A stretch of DNA of 64,000 nucleotides, taken from contig CM062289.1 in the NCBI GenBank assembly GCA_031216915.1, positions 247,381,187 through 247,445,186 of the forward strand, written 5' to 3'. Made by a program: the position numbers and the translations under genes. Below the pieces are notes generated by a model. It saw only the letters and a list, made by a program, of their open reading frames with translations, did no database searches and had not been told where the DNA came from. Below are positions 11,850 through 23,446 of this stretch, piece by piece (the first letter of the stretch is position 1; every line of letters starts with the position of its first letter). The stretch comes from Pictodentalium vernedei. Lineage: Eukaryota > Mollusca > Scaphopoda > Dentaliida > Dentaliidae.

Positions 11850-13700
11850 AGATGAGGATTCATTTTGAGCCCCGGAGAGGCCCATAAGAGGACAAACCAC
11901 CTCCTCTGCTAGTAGAAGGATCCTGAAACCGCCCTCTGTTCCGCTGATGCTTACCCTTACCATGTGAAGAAGAGGAAGAAGCAGAGGCAGGAGGATCAGC
12001 CCTTGGCTTCGCAGATGAAGCAGAAGGGTGCTTTTTAGGCTTGGATGGCCCACAGCCTCCAACAGAAGGCGGATCAAGCTGGCGAAGCAGCAGCTGATCT
12101 TTGGAATGACACAGGACGTCATCCCAGACCGTCGCCACAGAATCATGGAACAGACACAGACCCACCAAAGCAGATCGAAGAGTAGTGAGCACTTCAGAAA
12201 GGGAACAACTAGTGTCGAACATTGCATCCCAGCGAACTAATTCCAGATTAGCTGTGTTACAGGCATGCATGTAAGATGCGTGAGAGCCTTAGAAATCAGA
12301 TGCAAGGGAGCCTGTATGTCGTCAAACTTATCTGGAGGCAGATAAGCAGCCAAAGCAGAGATGACATGATCCAAGAGAGAAAGTATGCCCAGCATCTCTC
12401 TGGATAAGCTCAACAGGGACTCCAAAGTCGCCATAGGAATAACAGCTGACATGGGCTAGAAAAGCCTTAGGGAGGAGGAGTCCTGATCCAAGACTGGCAA
12501 CGTCTGGTAGACCAATGGATTGGCGGAATTGTAGGAATGGTAATGCACAGGGGGTAAAAAGGTATCAGCCCCAGTGAAGAACAAAGTCTTCATAACCTCG
12601 GAACTCAACAACTTAGAGTCCAATGCTGCAAAAGCTTCGACCAACTGAACCGACTGGTACGGTCGAAGGCGGCCAGGCCAGAAGCAGGTTGCTCCACAGG
12701 CTGTAGACGCGCAACCGATGATCATGGCCTGGCTGAAACCTGTGGTTGGTCTGATGGTTTAAGCTCTGGAAGGAACTCAAACACAAAGTCAAGAGCCGCC
12801 CCAAAGTCAAAAGACTGATGGCTCTCAATGTCAGATGTGTCTGATCCATCTTCTGAGTCGGAAGACACATAGCCCATCTCAGGCATACCAACCAAGCCTC
12901 CCATGGTGTAGGAACACGAGGTGGTTCAGAAAGCGGCCTGCTTCCAATCCTGGGAGGTGGCACTGCCGAGGGCACCTGGAAACCACAGGTAGCCTCACTG
13001 GAGGCAATGGGAAGGCCCTTGGAAAGAACCTGTGTGAGCTAGGAGAGGGCCTCCCTTAGCTCCTGGCCTGAATCTGCCAACTCGACTTGGGAAGGATCAG
13101 GCAAAGTGGCTTCACCCCAGATGCGTAACGACGGGTGGCAGCCAAAACATCCGGAGGCAGATGCTGATTGGGGTATGAATACCCCGAGGATCTGGAGTGC
13201 GGGAACTCAGAAGAGTCGCAGCAGCTCTCCGAGGGACAGAAGGTCCAGGCTGCTCAAAGAACACCGGCCCTGCCAAAACTGGCCAAAGGGCTAGAGTGTG
13301 TGGATGCAAGCAAAACAAATTCCATGGTGACCCCACCATGGACATCAGAATCCAAAGCAAAACCTGCTTGGTCGACGGCTGGGAGTCCAAAGCAGAGGCC
13401 AGCAACCCTGTCCGTCTTCGCCGAGTTGAAGTCAGGGAAGGTTAAGGCCAAGAAACCAATTCCAATGAAGCAGAAATCCCTGCAGACCCCTGCAGGGATA
13501 ACCAAGGCTGGCTGAAATGGAGACCGATGAGGTCACCGACAGAGCAGCAGCAGGAGTGGATTTATCAGTAGTTGTTGACAAAGACAGAAATGTGGATAGA
13601 GCAACTGAGCTCGGCTCCAAAGGAGGAATCACAAACCTAGTGACAGCCTCAGATGTCAACTGGAGGGGGACAGCAGTCCTGGAACTCGGCATCTCTTCGC
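11850..13700 (-). pseudogene. DIRS-A gag-like ORF1 region
   Basis: Several overlapping minus-strand frames align piecewise with the upstream part of DIRS-B. They include PPRIGSRPLSEPPRVPTPWE, a segment rich in D, S and E, the helical segment MLGILSLLDHVISALAAYLP, ANLELVRWDAMFDT and a basic serine/glycine tail (HGKGKHQRNRGRFQ). The last is the likely gag C-terminus with nucleic-acid-binding character. I see no CCHC knuckle. The region is frame-shifted throughout and interrupted upstream by the hAT-type MITE. Function is inferred only from position before the RT and from shared content with DIRS-B and -C. Confidence 0.6.
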
Positions 13701-13816
13701 CAGAAGGCCAGCAGCTACCGTGGTATCCATGGCCAGAAAAGACTGCAAAACCCCCACCGAGGGGGTAGAACTCTCTCCAGACAGAGATGGTTTGGGAGGC
13801 CTCGAACGACTGCGTT

Positions 13817-14923
13817 TAGTGATGAACCAATAATCAGAATCGGCAATTGGAGCCGGCCAGTTATGGGCATTGGCTGATTATGACAACTGGCAGTTTCCGG
13901 TTATTCTATATGTAACACTGACTATTAAAATCTCTTTGATATCTGGCCATTTCAATAAAGTTTCCCCATTAAAAACGTGTGTAGTGCATATCAGAATATT
14001 TAGGGATTTGCAGAGTGGATATATTACGGAATTCACCATGAGATCACCACTATTCCCAGCTGATTGAAGTCACTGGCCTTCAATCATGCCCGAGTCATGG
14101 TGTTGTATAACGTTGCATTGGTGCATGTGTGAATAAAATGTGTTTAGCCAGTAGTCTGTAGTACTTCATGCTGCAAGCATCACAATACAATAAGAAATTA
14201 AACTTGGGAGAAAAAACAAAAAAACACTCCTTTTTTGAAGATAGATGATTGTTACAAATCATGCAAGTCACATGACTGTCACAAACTCGTTTTCAGTTTG
14301 TCAAGTTCATTTTTTAATTCAGTTACCTCCTTTGATGTTTCTCTCCAATGTTGATTGCAGAGAACATGTAAACACTGAAGAAACACATCAAGGGAGGTAA
14401 CAAGTTGAACAATGAACATTAAATAATATATTCTGACATTTCGCGTGTGTATATGTAAACAATGTGCCATACCACTTCACAACACACATTAACATCAAAG
14501 TTATTATTCAATTAAGGCACAAAGTATGTGTGCTCAGTATCTTCCTGGTTAATACAGCCAAGTGTAGTGTATTCTTACACAAAACCGTATTAACACAATT
14601 TACCAGAATAACACACAATCTTCATAAGAGAACAATATTGTGTGATTGTATCGTTAATACATGTGATGATCTTCCCCCACCCCAACTCCCAAAAATGCAA
14701 ATATTATCTGGGCTAATATTGCCCAGTACTGAACATGCATACTCTGGGAACTTATGTGGTATTAAGATTTTGTAATTGGTGATTTATCAATGAAATTCTG
14801 CAGTATAACAGGCACCAACAGATTTTCTTCTGGGTCCTATTTCAACCCTCGATATCGGCATAATCGGCAGATAAATAATCGGTAATCCATTCATAGAAAC
14901 TTTTGATAATCGGTTCATCACTA
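13817..14923. mobile_element. Non-autonomous hAT-type element with 8-bp TSD
   Basis: The left end reads tagtgatgaaccaataatc; the right end is gataatcggttcatcacta, its reverse complement with few differences. The flanks are actgcgtt at 13809-13816 and actgcgtt at 14924-14931, a perfect 8-bp target-site duplication. An 8-bp duplication plus TAGTGATG...CATCACTA termini point to the hAT superfamily. The 1.1-kb interior has no transposase frame, so the element is non-autonomous. Removing it and one TSD copy restores continuity of the DIRS-A 5' region, so it arrived later. Confidence 0.9.
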
Positions 14924-14931
14924 ACTGCGTT

Positions 14932-15619
14932 CCCTTTCCCGCAGGTGTGGGAGGAACAGCCACATGCCCGAACTACAAGATAGACTGAAGCCCAAAGGGT
15001 GGAAGACCAAGAACCACACCGCCCACAGGGTCTTTCAACGGAACACCCATATCAAGTGCAGCATGAATCATGGAAATCTTCAACATCCTAAGGCAACAAA
15101 CACTGCCAGCAAGGTATCGGCCTAGGCATATCTGGTGAGAGCAATGGAGATGGGAAGGTGAACCCAAAGAAAAATAAAATCAGGACATCCCCCAGCTACC
15201 AAAGTAAGGTAGCAGGAAACAAAGGCCGACGGGAACAAAAAGTACCCCAACAGCCAAAAGAGGAAAAATGGGCAGAAATTCAACCGTCAACAGATGGGAG
15301 AAAAGCTGCCACAACAGCCCCCAGTTGTCACCTAACTCAGAAAAAAAGCAGAACCCAAAAGGTTAGCATTAATGACCAAGAGACCGAAACAGCATGGTAC
15401 ATGAAAATCATGCACAAAATCGGTATGGAGATATATCACGAAAAATATGGTGAATAATCGAGAGAATATACAAAAACCCAGCCCTGTATGTCTGGATGGT
15501 GAAGCATCAGCTATGAGTCCACAATTCAGAACAGGAACATCATCAACATTGAGTCAAAAGGTATCACTGTTGATGAGTAAAAAGAAACACATCTTCACAA
15601 GATGGCGGAAGAAAAAAGA
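14932..15619 (-). other. DIRS-A 5' leader region
   Basis: Sequence between the hAT-type insertion and the 5' ITR. No convincing frame is seen on the minus strand. At its outer edge (15598-15608) lies the caagatggcgg motif shared with DIRS-B. Confidence 0.5.
15598..15608 (-). promoter_or_regulatory. YY1-like motif at the DIRS-A 5' end
   Basis: caagatggcgg on the plus strand, so CCGCCATCTTG in the sense of the element, just inside the 5' ITR. DIRS-B has aaagatggcg at 51671-51680 at the same distance from its ITR. It matches the YY1 core (GCCATnTT). Binding is not shown. Confidence 0.4.
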
Positions 15620-15869
15620 ATTACACGTTGGTTATACGTCTGAACACTGGTACCGGAAAGCTGTGGATTAGTACTGAGAACAGTGTCCCCTACTGGGTGT
15701 GCACTGGCCACACTCAATCCAGTTTTGGCTTATTTTTTCTTGGTGCTTTTGTACCACTTTTTCTTTCCCAAATTGCTTGGGAAAGAACAAAACAGAGAGT
15801 ATACTTCCGAATTACGGACTTCCACTGTAGTGGAAGCCTGTTGCAAACAATTGTGACATTGATAAGAAA
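15620..15869 (-). repeat. DIRS-A right ITR (5' end of element)
   Basis: Reverse complement of the left ITR: gcttgggaaagaacaaaaca, acttccactgtagtggaag and caattgtgacattgataag match 7490-7597 in inverse order. The inner part, ccctactgggtgtgcac and ccagttttggcttatttttt, matches the DIRS-B right ITR. It ends at gataagaaa without the ~20-bp extension of the other end. Confidence 0.85.
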
Positions 15870-15889
15870 TTAAGACATCATCCTCAGTC

Positions 15890-16212
15890 ATTCTTTTTTT
15901 TTTTATTGAGGTTTTACAAAACTTTTGAAAGCCGGATCACCTCATGTCAGACAGTTACACGTGTACTTGGAGAGAACCACCAAGCAGTGGTGAACAACTG
16001 TCAGAGACTCCCCAACATACAAACTTTACACAAGCAGACTTAGCACTAGTTGATGACAAGTGCAGCATCAACGTGCAGTACACTTTAGTACACAGAACCA
16101 TGTGGCAATAGGGATTAAGTGCCTTGGCTATGGACACAACACAGTTATTTCTGATAGGGATCGAACCATGGACCATTCGGTTTGAAGTCCAATGAGCAAC
16201 TGTACGCCCCCT
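15890..16212 (-). mobile_element. tRNA-derived SINE, diverged copy
   Basis: In reverse complement, a tRNA-like head lies at the right: B-box relative ggatcgaacc at about 16158-16167 on the plus strand, and an A-box-like region near 16190. The body carries ggagagaaccaccaagcag and cagtacactttagtacacag, shared with the copies at 25814 and 30147. An A/T-rich 3' tail lies at the left. Inactive and diverged. Confidence 0.7.
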
Positions 16213-16339
16213 CAGTCATCAACTCTTTCATTAACTTATTACTGATCCTCCTTATCAATTTGTTGTGTATTGTGTCATCTTTTCATGCTACTTTACTCGT
16301 TATTACAAAATTAATACATAAGAGGTTGAAACGTTAAGC

Positions 16340-16575
16340 CCTTTACCCAATGCACGTTATAAAATTCTTATTATTTTTAATTAGTGTTTTTTTAAAATTT
16401 TTCAAAATATTTCAACAAAGCCATATCATTTGAGCCCTCATTGGAACGATCCTGATGGGCTTGTTCCAATGAGGGGTCACATGATATGGTTTTATTGAAA
16501 ACAATGTTTTCAGTTGTTCAGTTTGTAAATTATGCAAGGTGTTTTGGCTGATTCATTAGGTAAAGGGGTAAAAGC
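16340..16575. repeat. Foldback MITE (cctttaccc family), copy 1
   Basis: The core ccatatcatttgagccctca faces tgaggggtcacatgatatgg around 16420-16490, with cattggaac/gttccaatg at the tip. The outer ends ccctttacccaatg and taggtaaaggggtaaaa form terminal inverted repeats. A second copy lies at 53865-54112. No coding capacity. Confidence 0.75.
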
Positions 16576-17383
16576 AACAAATCTCTTTTGGTGGTAGTAA
16601 GCTGGAAGAATCTGATGTTATTCAATACGCTAAACTGTAAAATGCTATTACATTATAGTTTTTATTCTTGTATCAGGGATGAAACCTTAATTTCAATTGT
16701 TTTAGAATGTAACTGATTCACTCATGCCATGTGCATACAGAACTTGAGAGTGGAAAGCAATGAGTGTATTGCAATGAGTGTATCAGGTTAGACCTGTCTT
16801 TTGTGTATAAATGCAAGTGTGTTGACACAATATCAAGTCTAACTTTTAACTAGTAGAAAGCTCAATTATTTTTGTAAGTCAGGATTTGTTCATCAGTAAT
16901 CATTCTGTTATAACTTACTGAAGAGTGCCTGGTTGCACTCTCCAATAAATTGTATCAAAACAATCCAAACTGAAAATATCATCTGTTGCTAGTTGACTAC
17001 AAAGCTCATGCAAAGAGTTTATGAACATAATCTTTGTGCCAACATCATTAAGCCCAAATATGGGCTTTTACTACTGAACCAATAAAAAAATATAAAGAAC
17101 AGAAAGGAAGTCCAGTCTAGCCTATCAGAAGACTGGCTGCACACTATGCCAGTAGTTGACAGGTTAAATGTTCTAACATAATACAGATCTGCACTTTATT
17201 GTCTAATTGAAATCATTCAGACAAACAAGTATTAGACAGAGGGTGATGCCTCAACATTGTTAATGTGAAAAAAATGTTTCACTGCACATAAAATATTCTG
17301 TTATCCGACTGAGGAAAATTTTCTGTTCGTTCTTCCAGATTCTTGCGGAGTTTTTTTTTCACATGTAAAAGAAAGAAGATTTA
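16576..17383. other. Non-coding, nothing recognised
   Basis: No frame, RNA gene or shared repeat recognised apart from a short aagcccaaatatgggctt palindrome near 17050; similar 'agcccaaatatgggc' words occur near 60 and 59310. Confidence 0.5.
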
Positions 17384-17883
17384 CTTTAAACAAGCTATTA
17401 ATTGAAAATAGAATATGTTTTCATTTTTGGATGTTTTCATTTTTGGAATTCACATTGAAAAAATGTCCACAATCCAGTATAAGTATTTCCATCAGTTCCT
17501 TGGATCCTGCACCCTATATAACAAGTAACAAACTAACCCTGTGAATGTTTACAGCTTTAGTCAGTGTATACTTTCATGTAGTGTGTGAAATGGCAGTTAA
17601 CAATTTTGTTATAACCAGAAAGTATGTCTAACCCTGTGCATTGCACAGGGTTAGTCACACTTTATGGTTATAAACAATTTTCATTATTAACTGAGTAACT
17701 AATGCACTGTACAGCTTTAATGTAAATCTCATCTATATCGACTCTTTACCCAACATAATGCCAAAATTAGCCAGTACTATTCTCAAAAAGCATTCATTCT
17801 CAGCTTTAACACCCCTTATTGGTTTTTTGAGTGAATTCCAAAAATGAAAATATATTCTATTTTCAATTAATAGCGTGTTTTTA
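17384..17883. repeat. 500-bp palindromic foldback element
   Basis: The outer arms 17391-17452 (gctattaattgaaaatagaa ... ttcatttttggaattcac) and 17829-17876 are inverted copies; the left arm carries a 16-bp internal duplication of tttttggatgttttca type. The exact centre (17611-17671) is a second palindrome: ataaccagaaagtatgtcta continuing to ctgtgca, facing tgcacagggttag and then tttatggttat. Arms that match at the rim and the centre but not between suggest an old foldback transposon. Confidence 0.7.
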
Positions 17884-18140
17884 TTATTTTTTGTCAGAGT
17901 GTCTCAGGTAGTCAGCATCAACATGTAGATGCAAGCATGCATTTTTTTGCAGAGGTGATTTTCTCTTTTTGTTTGATTGACAACATATTATATTCTAGTA
18001 AAAACTGTTTTATTTTTCTAGCTGTGGTAACTGGCTTATGTTACTAGATGGTTCTGACCTTTCTTGGAGGTTAAGAAGTTTACAACAGATGTATAAGGAC
18101 AGATCAAAGCTGAAACAAAAAACAAAACTGTAAATTCTAG
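17884..18140. other. Non-coding spacer
   Basis: AT-rich, nothing recognised. It ends at the Penelope-like element's 3' terminus. Confidence 0.5.
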
Positions 18141-18364
18141 TTTTCATAAGAGTATGCATTCTGTTTACTCAGACTCTATTACTGATTTCTGAAGCTGCAG
18201 CACTGTGAAAGTTATGTAATGACTTCCTATTAGTTTATCTCCTGTATCAAATAGATCTGTCCGATGTGATCAATGAGCTTCTTCCAATGAGGGTTCATAG
18301 GAAATATGTTCATAAAAATTCTAACAAAGAAAAACTGTTTGCTGAATTCTATTTATTGCCAGAT

Positions 18365-18368
18365 GTGT

Positions 18369-18430
<62 letters not shown>
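18365..18430 (+). repeat. (GT)n microsatellite
   Basis: Near-perfect GT dinucleotide repeat within the Penelope terminal repeat. Further tracts lie at about 18624-18650, 18846-18930, 21219-21270, 21464-21504, 21705-21803 and 21998-22070. All are oriented the same way and placed at the edges of the 190-bp units. Confidence 0.95.
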
Positions 18431-18434
18431 ATTT

Positions 18435-18623
18435 GTCTTACCAACTTGACGAGGTAACTAGACAAAAGAGTTTGCGTGTTTCGCCTTACCGAGGTACAAA
18501 AGACAAAAGAAACTCTTTACCTCGGTTGTTTTCCCAGAACTGTACCGGCAAAACGAGGTTGAAACCGTTAGTCCACACAAAGGACAGACAATGGGGTACC
18601 TCGGTATGTAGGGAAAACAAGAC

Positions 18624-18624
<1 letters not shown>
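18435..18624 (-). repeat. Penelope 190-bp unit, type a (copy 1)
   Basis: Runs from gtcttaccaacttgacgagg to gggaaaacaagact. It contains complementary words ccgaggta and tacctcgg about 24 nt apart, so a transcript of either strand can form a hairpin; a further tacctcgg near the end offers an alternative pairing. Exactly 190 bp, like the other three full units. Confidence 0.85.
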
Positions 18625-18654
<30 letters not shown>

Positions 18655-18656
18655 TT

Positions 18657-18846
18657 GTCTTACCAACTTGACGAGGTAACTAGACAAAAGAGTTTGCGTG
18701 TTTCGCCTTACCGAGGTACAAAAGACAAAAGAAACCCTTTACCTCGGTTGTTTTCCCAGAACTGTACCGGCAAAACGAGGTTGAAACCGTTAGTCCACAC
18801 AAAGGACAAACAATGGGGTACCTCGGTATGTAGGGTAGACAAGACT
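18657..18846 (-). repeat. Penelope 190-bp unit, type b (copy 2)
   Basis: Same unit with the type-b differences (gaaacccttt for gaaactcttt, gggtagac for gggaaaac), which it shares with 21809-21998. Confidence 0.85.
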
Positions 18847-18848
18847 GT

Positions 18849-18933
<85 letters not shown>

Positions 18934-19121
18934 AGGTTAAAAAATCGCACTGGCACAGACATTTCCTACTGAAACGTTTTTTTCTTTTAATATGCCGCCG
19001 AAAAATTGTTTTCATTTACTGAACCCTGATTGGTTTCAAACCTGACAAAAAAGTACATAAAATTGACTTAAACTAAGTGATGAGCTTAGGAACTGGTTAA
19101 ACTGGCTGGCAAAAATTGATG

Positions 19122-20994
19122 TTATTCATTGATGGGCTCTAATTTAGTCCTTACAAGGATGTTACGCAAGCTTTTGTTTTTCTTATAGGCGATGACAGGT
19201 CGAAGATTCAAAGGTTCCTTTAATTTAGCATTGGTAAAATTGAATTCATCTTTTAACATTTTTGCTATTTCGACATTCATTCTGTTGTACGTTAAAGTGA
19301 AAGGAATGATGGACCTCCTTTCGCATTCGCCCTCTGATATGTTCATACCAAATGGCCAGAGGGTTTGAAGCGTATTGATCCAAAAAGCTTCACGTTTTTT
19401 TCTAAATTCATCCGTTTCTTCTAATGTGTCTTTAATTGGTGGTTGTTCAATAGGATGGATTTCGAAATCGTCCAAAGAATGGCCAGGAAGGTTAAAATGT
19501 TGTGCTACTGGGGCATCAGCATTATGTTTTATATCCTGTTTGTGTCTAGTAGCACGTTCTCGAAAAGGATTTTGACTTTGACCAACATACTGTTTCCGAC
19601 ATCGCTTACAAGTGATAAGGTAAATAATGTTTGGTGAATCACAATGAAGGGGGTTACGGATCTGATAATGATTTTTCGTTTGTTCGGAGGAAAATTCCTC
19701 TTTCTGATCAGGCATAAAAGTATGCAGTCTACAACGAGGCTTTTTGCAATTAATTACCACGCCACTACCATTCTGCAACGGTCTGTTGTGTTCAATCTTC
19801 AGTGGTTCGAAATCGGTAGTTTCAGCTGGACTTTCGAGCTTTTTCAGGGTTTGGGATTTCAGGCTACGCAAAAGGCGCAGCGAGTACCCTCTCGATCTGA
19901 GGGTGCCAAATAGAGTAGAACAAGCCTCATTGAAATTTACCTTATCACTTGAATTGCGGTGGAAACGAATGAGTTGTGATTTGATGATACCTTTAAATGT
20001 ATGTTGAGGATGAAATGATTTTGTGTGCAACAATTGATGTGAATCAGTTGGTTTAAAATACACTTTATAATCTAAATGACCGGACGCCTGAAATTGCTTG
20101 CCTTTATACACGGTCACATCGAGAAAATCAACAGAATTTTCACTGATAGTAGCTTTCAATTTAATATTTGGATCGTGATTGTTCAAAATTTCTAAAAAAT
20201 CATCAAAATCTTCATTTGAATGTTCCCAAATAATAAAAATGTCATCTAAATACCTGAGATATACGAGAGGATGCTTTGCACATTTGCTTAAGGCATTTTC
20301 CTCCCATTCCGCTACATAAATGCTTGCAAAATTAGGACTGAATCTTTTGCCCATAGGACAACCCATTATTTGTAGAAAATATTCTCCATTGAATTGAAAG
20401 TCATTACCTTTTAAGCTCAGCTCTAAAAGATCCAAAATTTGTTCATCCGGGCGTTTCGCATCCGGATATTTTTCAAATGCATTTTTAACTGATTTAACAC
20501 CTTTATCAATATCAATGTTCGTATACATACTGTCGATATCCAAAGTAGCCAGAATTGCATTTTTCGATATTTTCAGTTTCGAAATTTTTGACAGGAAATC
20601 CTGTGTATTTTTTAGATAGCTCGGATGTCTATTTGCTATAGGTTTCAGATGATAATCAATTAATTCCGAGATCGCATAAGATTCCGAATTACAATCTGAT
20701 ACAATTGGCCTCCCGGGTGGAGTTAAGTCATCCGTCCATGAAGAACGGTCCTTGTGGATCTTTGGTAGGATATAAAATTGTCTTGTTTGAGCACTGAGCT
20801 TAGCTGTTAAATATTTCAATTGTTTTTTGGTAATGTGACCTTCGTCGAGGAGAAATTTTAAGATCTTATTGAATTTTTCGATATTACTAGGCCAAATAAG
20901 TGAATCTATTTTCTTATAATGTTTAGTATTGCTGAGTTGTCTCATGGCTTCCTTTATATAATTATCCCGAGATAGAACAACTACCGACCCACCT

Positions 20995-21011
<17 letters not shown>
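19122..21011 (-). CDS. Penelope-like reverse transcriptase / GIY-YIG endonuclease, 5'-truncated
   Basis: 629 codons. KGGSVVVL (residues 7-13) is the start of the conserved Penelope core. ILPKIHK (81-87) is the RT2 motif. LDIDSMYTNI (157-166) is motif A, GCPMGKRFSPNFAS motif B, and YLRYLDDIF (251-259) motif C. A linker carries C422-x4-C427-x2-H430, then comes the GIY-YIG nuclease: IIYLITC (462-468), YVGQS (475-479), the RERATRH arginines and a late E in KREAFWINT. The protein would reverse-transcribe element RNA at a nick cut by the nuclease. An in-frame TGA four codons upstream of the ATG, and the junction with the terminal repeat, show that the usual N-terminal region is missing. The rest is free of stops, so the copy is young. 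The 3'-side domains look intact. Confidence 0.93.
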
Positions 21012-22080
<1,069 letters not shown>

Positions 22081-23039
22081 GGGAGGGGGGGGGAGGGTAT
22101 TAGTAGAGTTTTCATTTTCTGTTGTGTATATATGATCAATATACTGATACAGGGTAGGCCTTGCATTTTATCTGATCAGCCCCATAATTAAATTTGTTCA
22201 GGAAGCTGACTGGTCACCCCTTAAAAAAAAAATATTATCAGTTAGTTGAAATTTTGTTTATAACAATTTTTAAACTGATTTCTGAACATCTTTAAAGGGG
22301 CAATTAACTTGATTTCTGTAAATCTCTAAATAGTTCACTCAATTTGTAACACCTGTGACAGATAAGTGCAAATTAAATTCACAGCCATGGAACCATTTAA
22401 TACACTTTTAACTTAACAGAAAACAACCAAACCAAGAGGACCTTTGAGAACACTTTGTTTACACTAGAAACACATTGTCAGTGTTCTGGAATAATCAGGA
22501 TAAATTGGTGAAAAATAATTTTGTTGCAACTTTTGAAAAGTTTCTGTTCAGGAAGGACTTTGAAATAAAAACCAAAATAGAGAATGGCAAAAACTGTGTA
22601 AACCATGTTTTTTTTTGCATCAGTAAGAGGAATGCCATGTGATGTGACATACAAAAATATTTGTAAACAGGATAAAATTATTGCTGATGATGATTAACAA
22701 AAAAGGGGTGGCAGGGGGTTGGAGTTGGGGGCAAGAGAGGTAACCCCTGTAGCTGCAGCCACACTCAGCTCACTATGACTTACCTAATTACACCTATGTA
22801 TGCACAAAACATGTACTGGATTGGACAAGGTTTAATTAAAATTATTACACCACTAAGAAATTCTCACAAGTTGACCCCAGCATTCCTAAATTAGGCCCAG
22901 GAGGCCCTTCCTACTGGTAGGCCTTGACATTATCTGATGTAAGGCCTGATAAGGTACTCCACAATATTAGGAACTGAGTTCAAGGACCTTCAGATATATA
23001 CCACAAGATGAAAAAGATTGTCTTAACCCAAATGGAAGA
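22081..23039. other. Non-coding, nothing recognised
   Basis: A short G-rich stretch (22080-22098) follows the last GT tract. Beyond that there is no frame or repeat that I recognise. Confidence 0.5.
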
Positions 23040-23446
23040 ATTTGCAAGGACAACACCACAAGTCTTTCCGCGGCATGGCCAAAAGCAAAAGGAAGCTTTC
23101 TTTCGACACCAACAATGCATCACAAATTTTTTTTTTTATTTCAGTCAGCATTCTTTAGTTATTGGACAGAAACCAAATTCAAAATGGCTATCATGGCAAC
23201 CATATTGAATTGGCTAGGGTGACCAAAATCGAAAGGAAGCTTTCTCTGGACACCAGTAATGCATAACCCAAAACTGAAATTGATTCGAGTCAGTATTCAT
23301 TAGTTATTGGACAGAAACCAAATTCTAGATGACTGTCATGGAAGCCATAATGAATTGGCCACTGGTAGCCATGTTGGTTCAGCTGATGGGTCCAAAATCA
23401 AAAAGAAGCGTCCTCTAGACATCAACAATGCATAATTAAAAAATAA
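23040..23446 (+). repeat. Tandem repeat family I, left part (interrupted)
   Basis: About 180-bp units carry aaaggaagctttct, acaccaacaatgcat, cagtattcattagttattgg, acagaaaccaaattc and catggcaaccatattgaattgg (copies at about 23090, 23235 and 23400). The array is cut at 23446 by the HINE-like element and resumes at 25601. A fragment of the same family lies at 63640-63735. Confidence 0.75.

Larger units (their letters stand above)
7466..15869 (-). mobile_element. DIRS-A: decayed DIRS-like YR retrotransposon
   Basis: Inverted terminal repeats (7466-7597 and 15620-15869) bound a minus-strand body. From 5' to 3' this carries a gag-like region, an RT, an RNase H domain and the start of a tyrosine recombinase. 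That order and the inverted ends define the DIRS group (known of the family). The frames are broken by many stops and shifts, so the copy is dead. It is the same family as DIRS-B at 45280-51965; the two share ITR sequence and long stretches of gag and RT. Two later insertions sit inside: a minisatellite element (7598-10112) and a hAT-type MITE (13817-14923). The recombinase C-terminus and the internal complementary region are missing. Confidence 0.85.
18141..19050 (-). repeat. Penelope downstream terminal repeat (pLTR)
   Basis: Matches 20995-21620 in order: the 220-bp block starting ttcataagagtatgcattct, a (GT)n tract, a 190-bp unit, and the block starting tttgaggttaaaaaatcg that ends near tttcaaacctgacaaaaaa. 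This copy has an additional 190-bp unit (18657-18846) between two (GT)n tracts. Confidence 0.9.

Noticed and set aside
18367-18972. 201-codon plus-strand frame with runs of C and V
   Set aside because: It is only the translation of (GT)n tracts and the 190-bp units of the Penelope terminal repeat.
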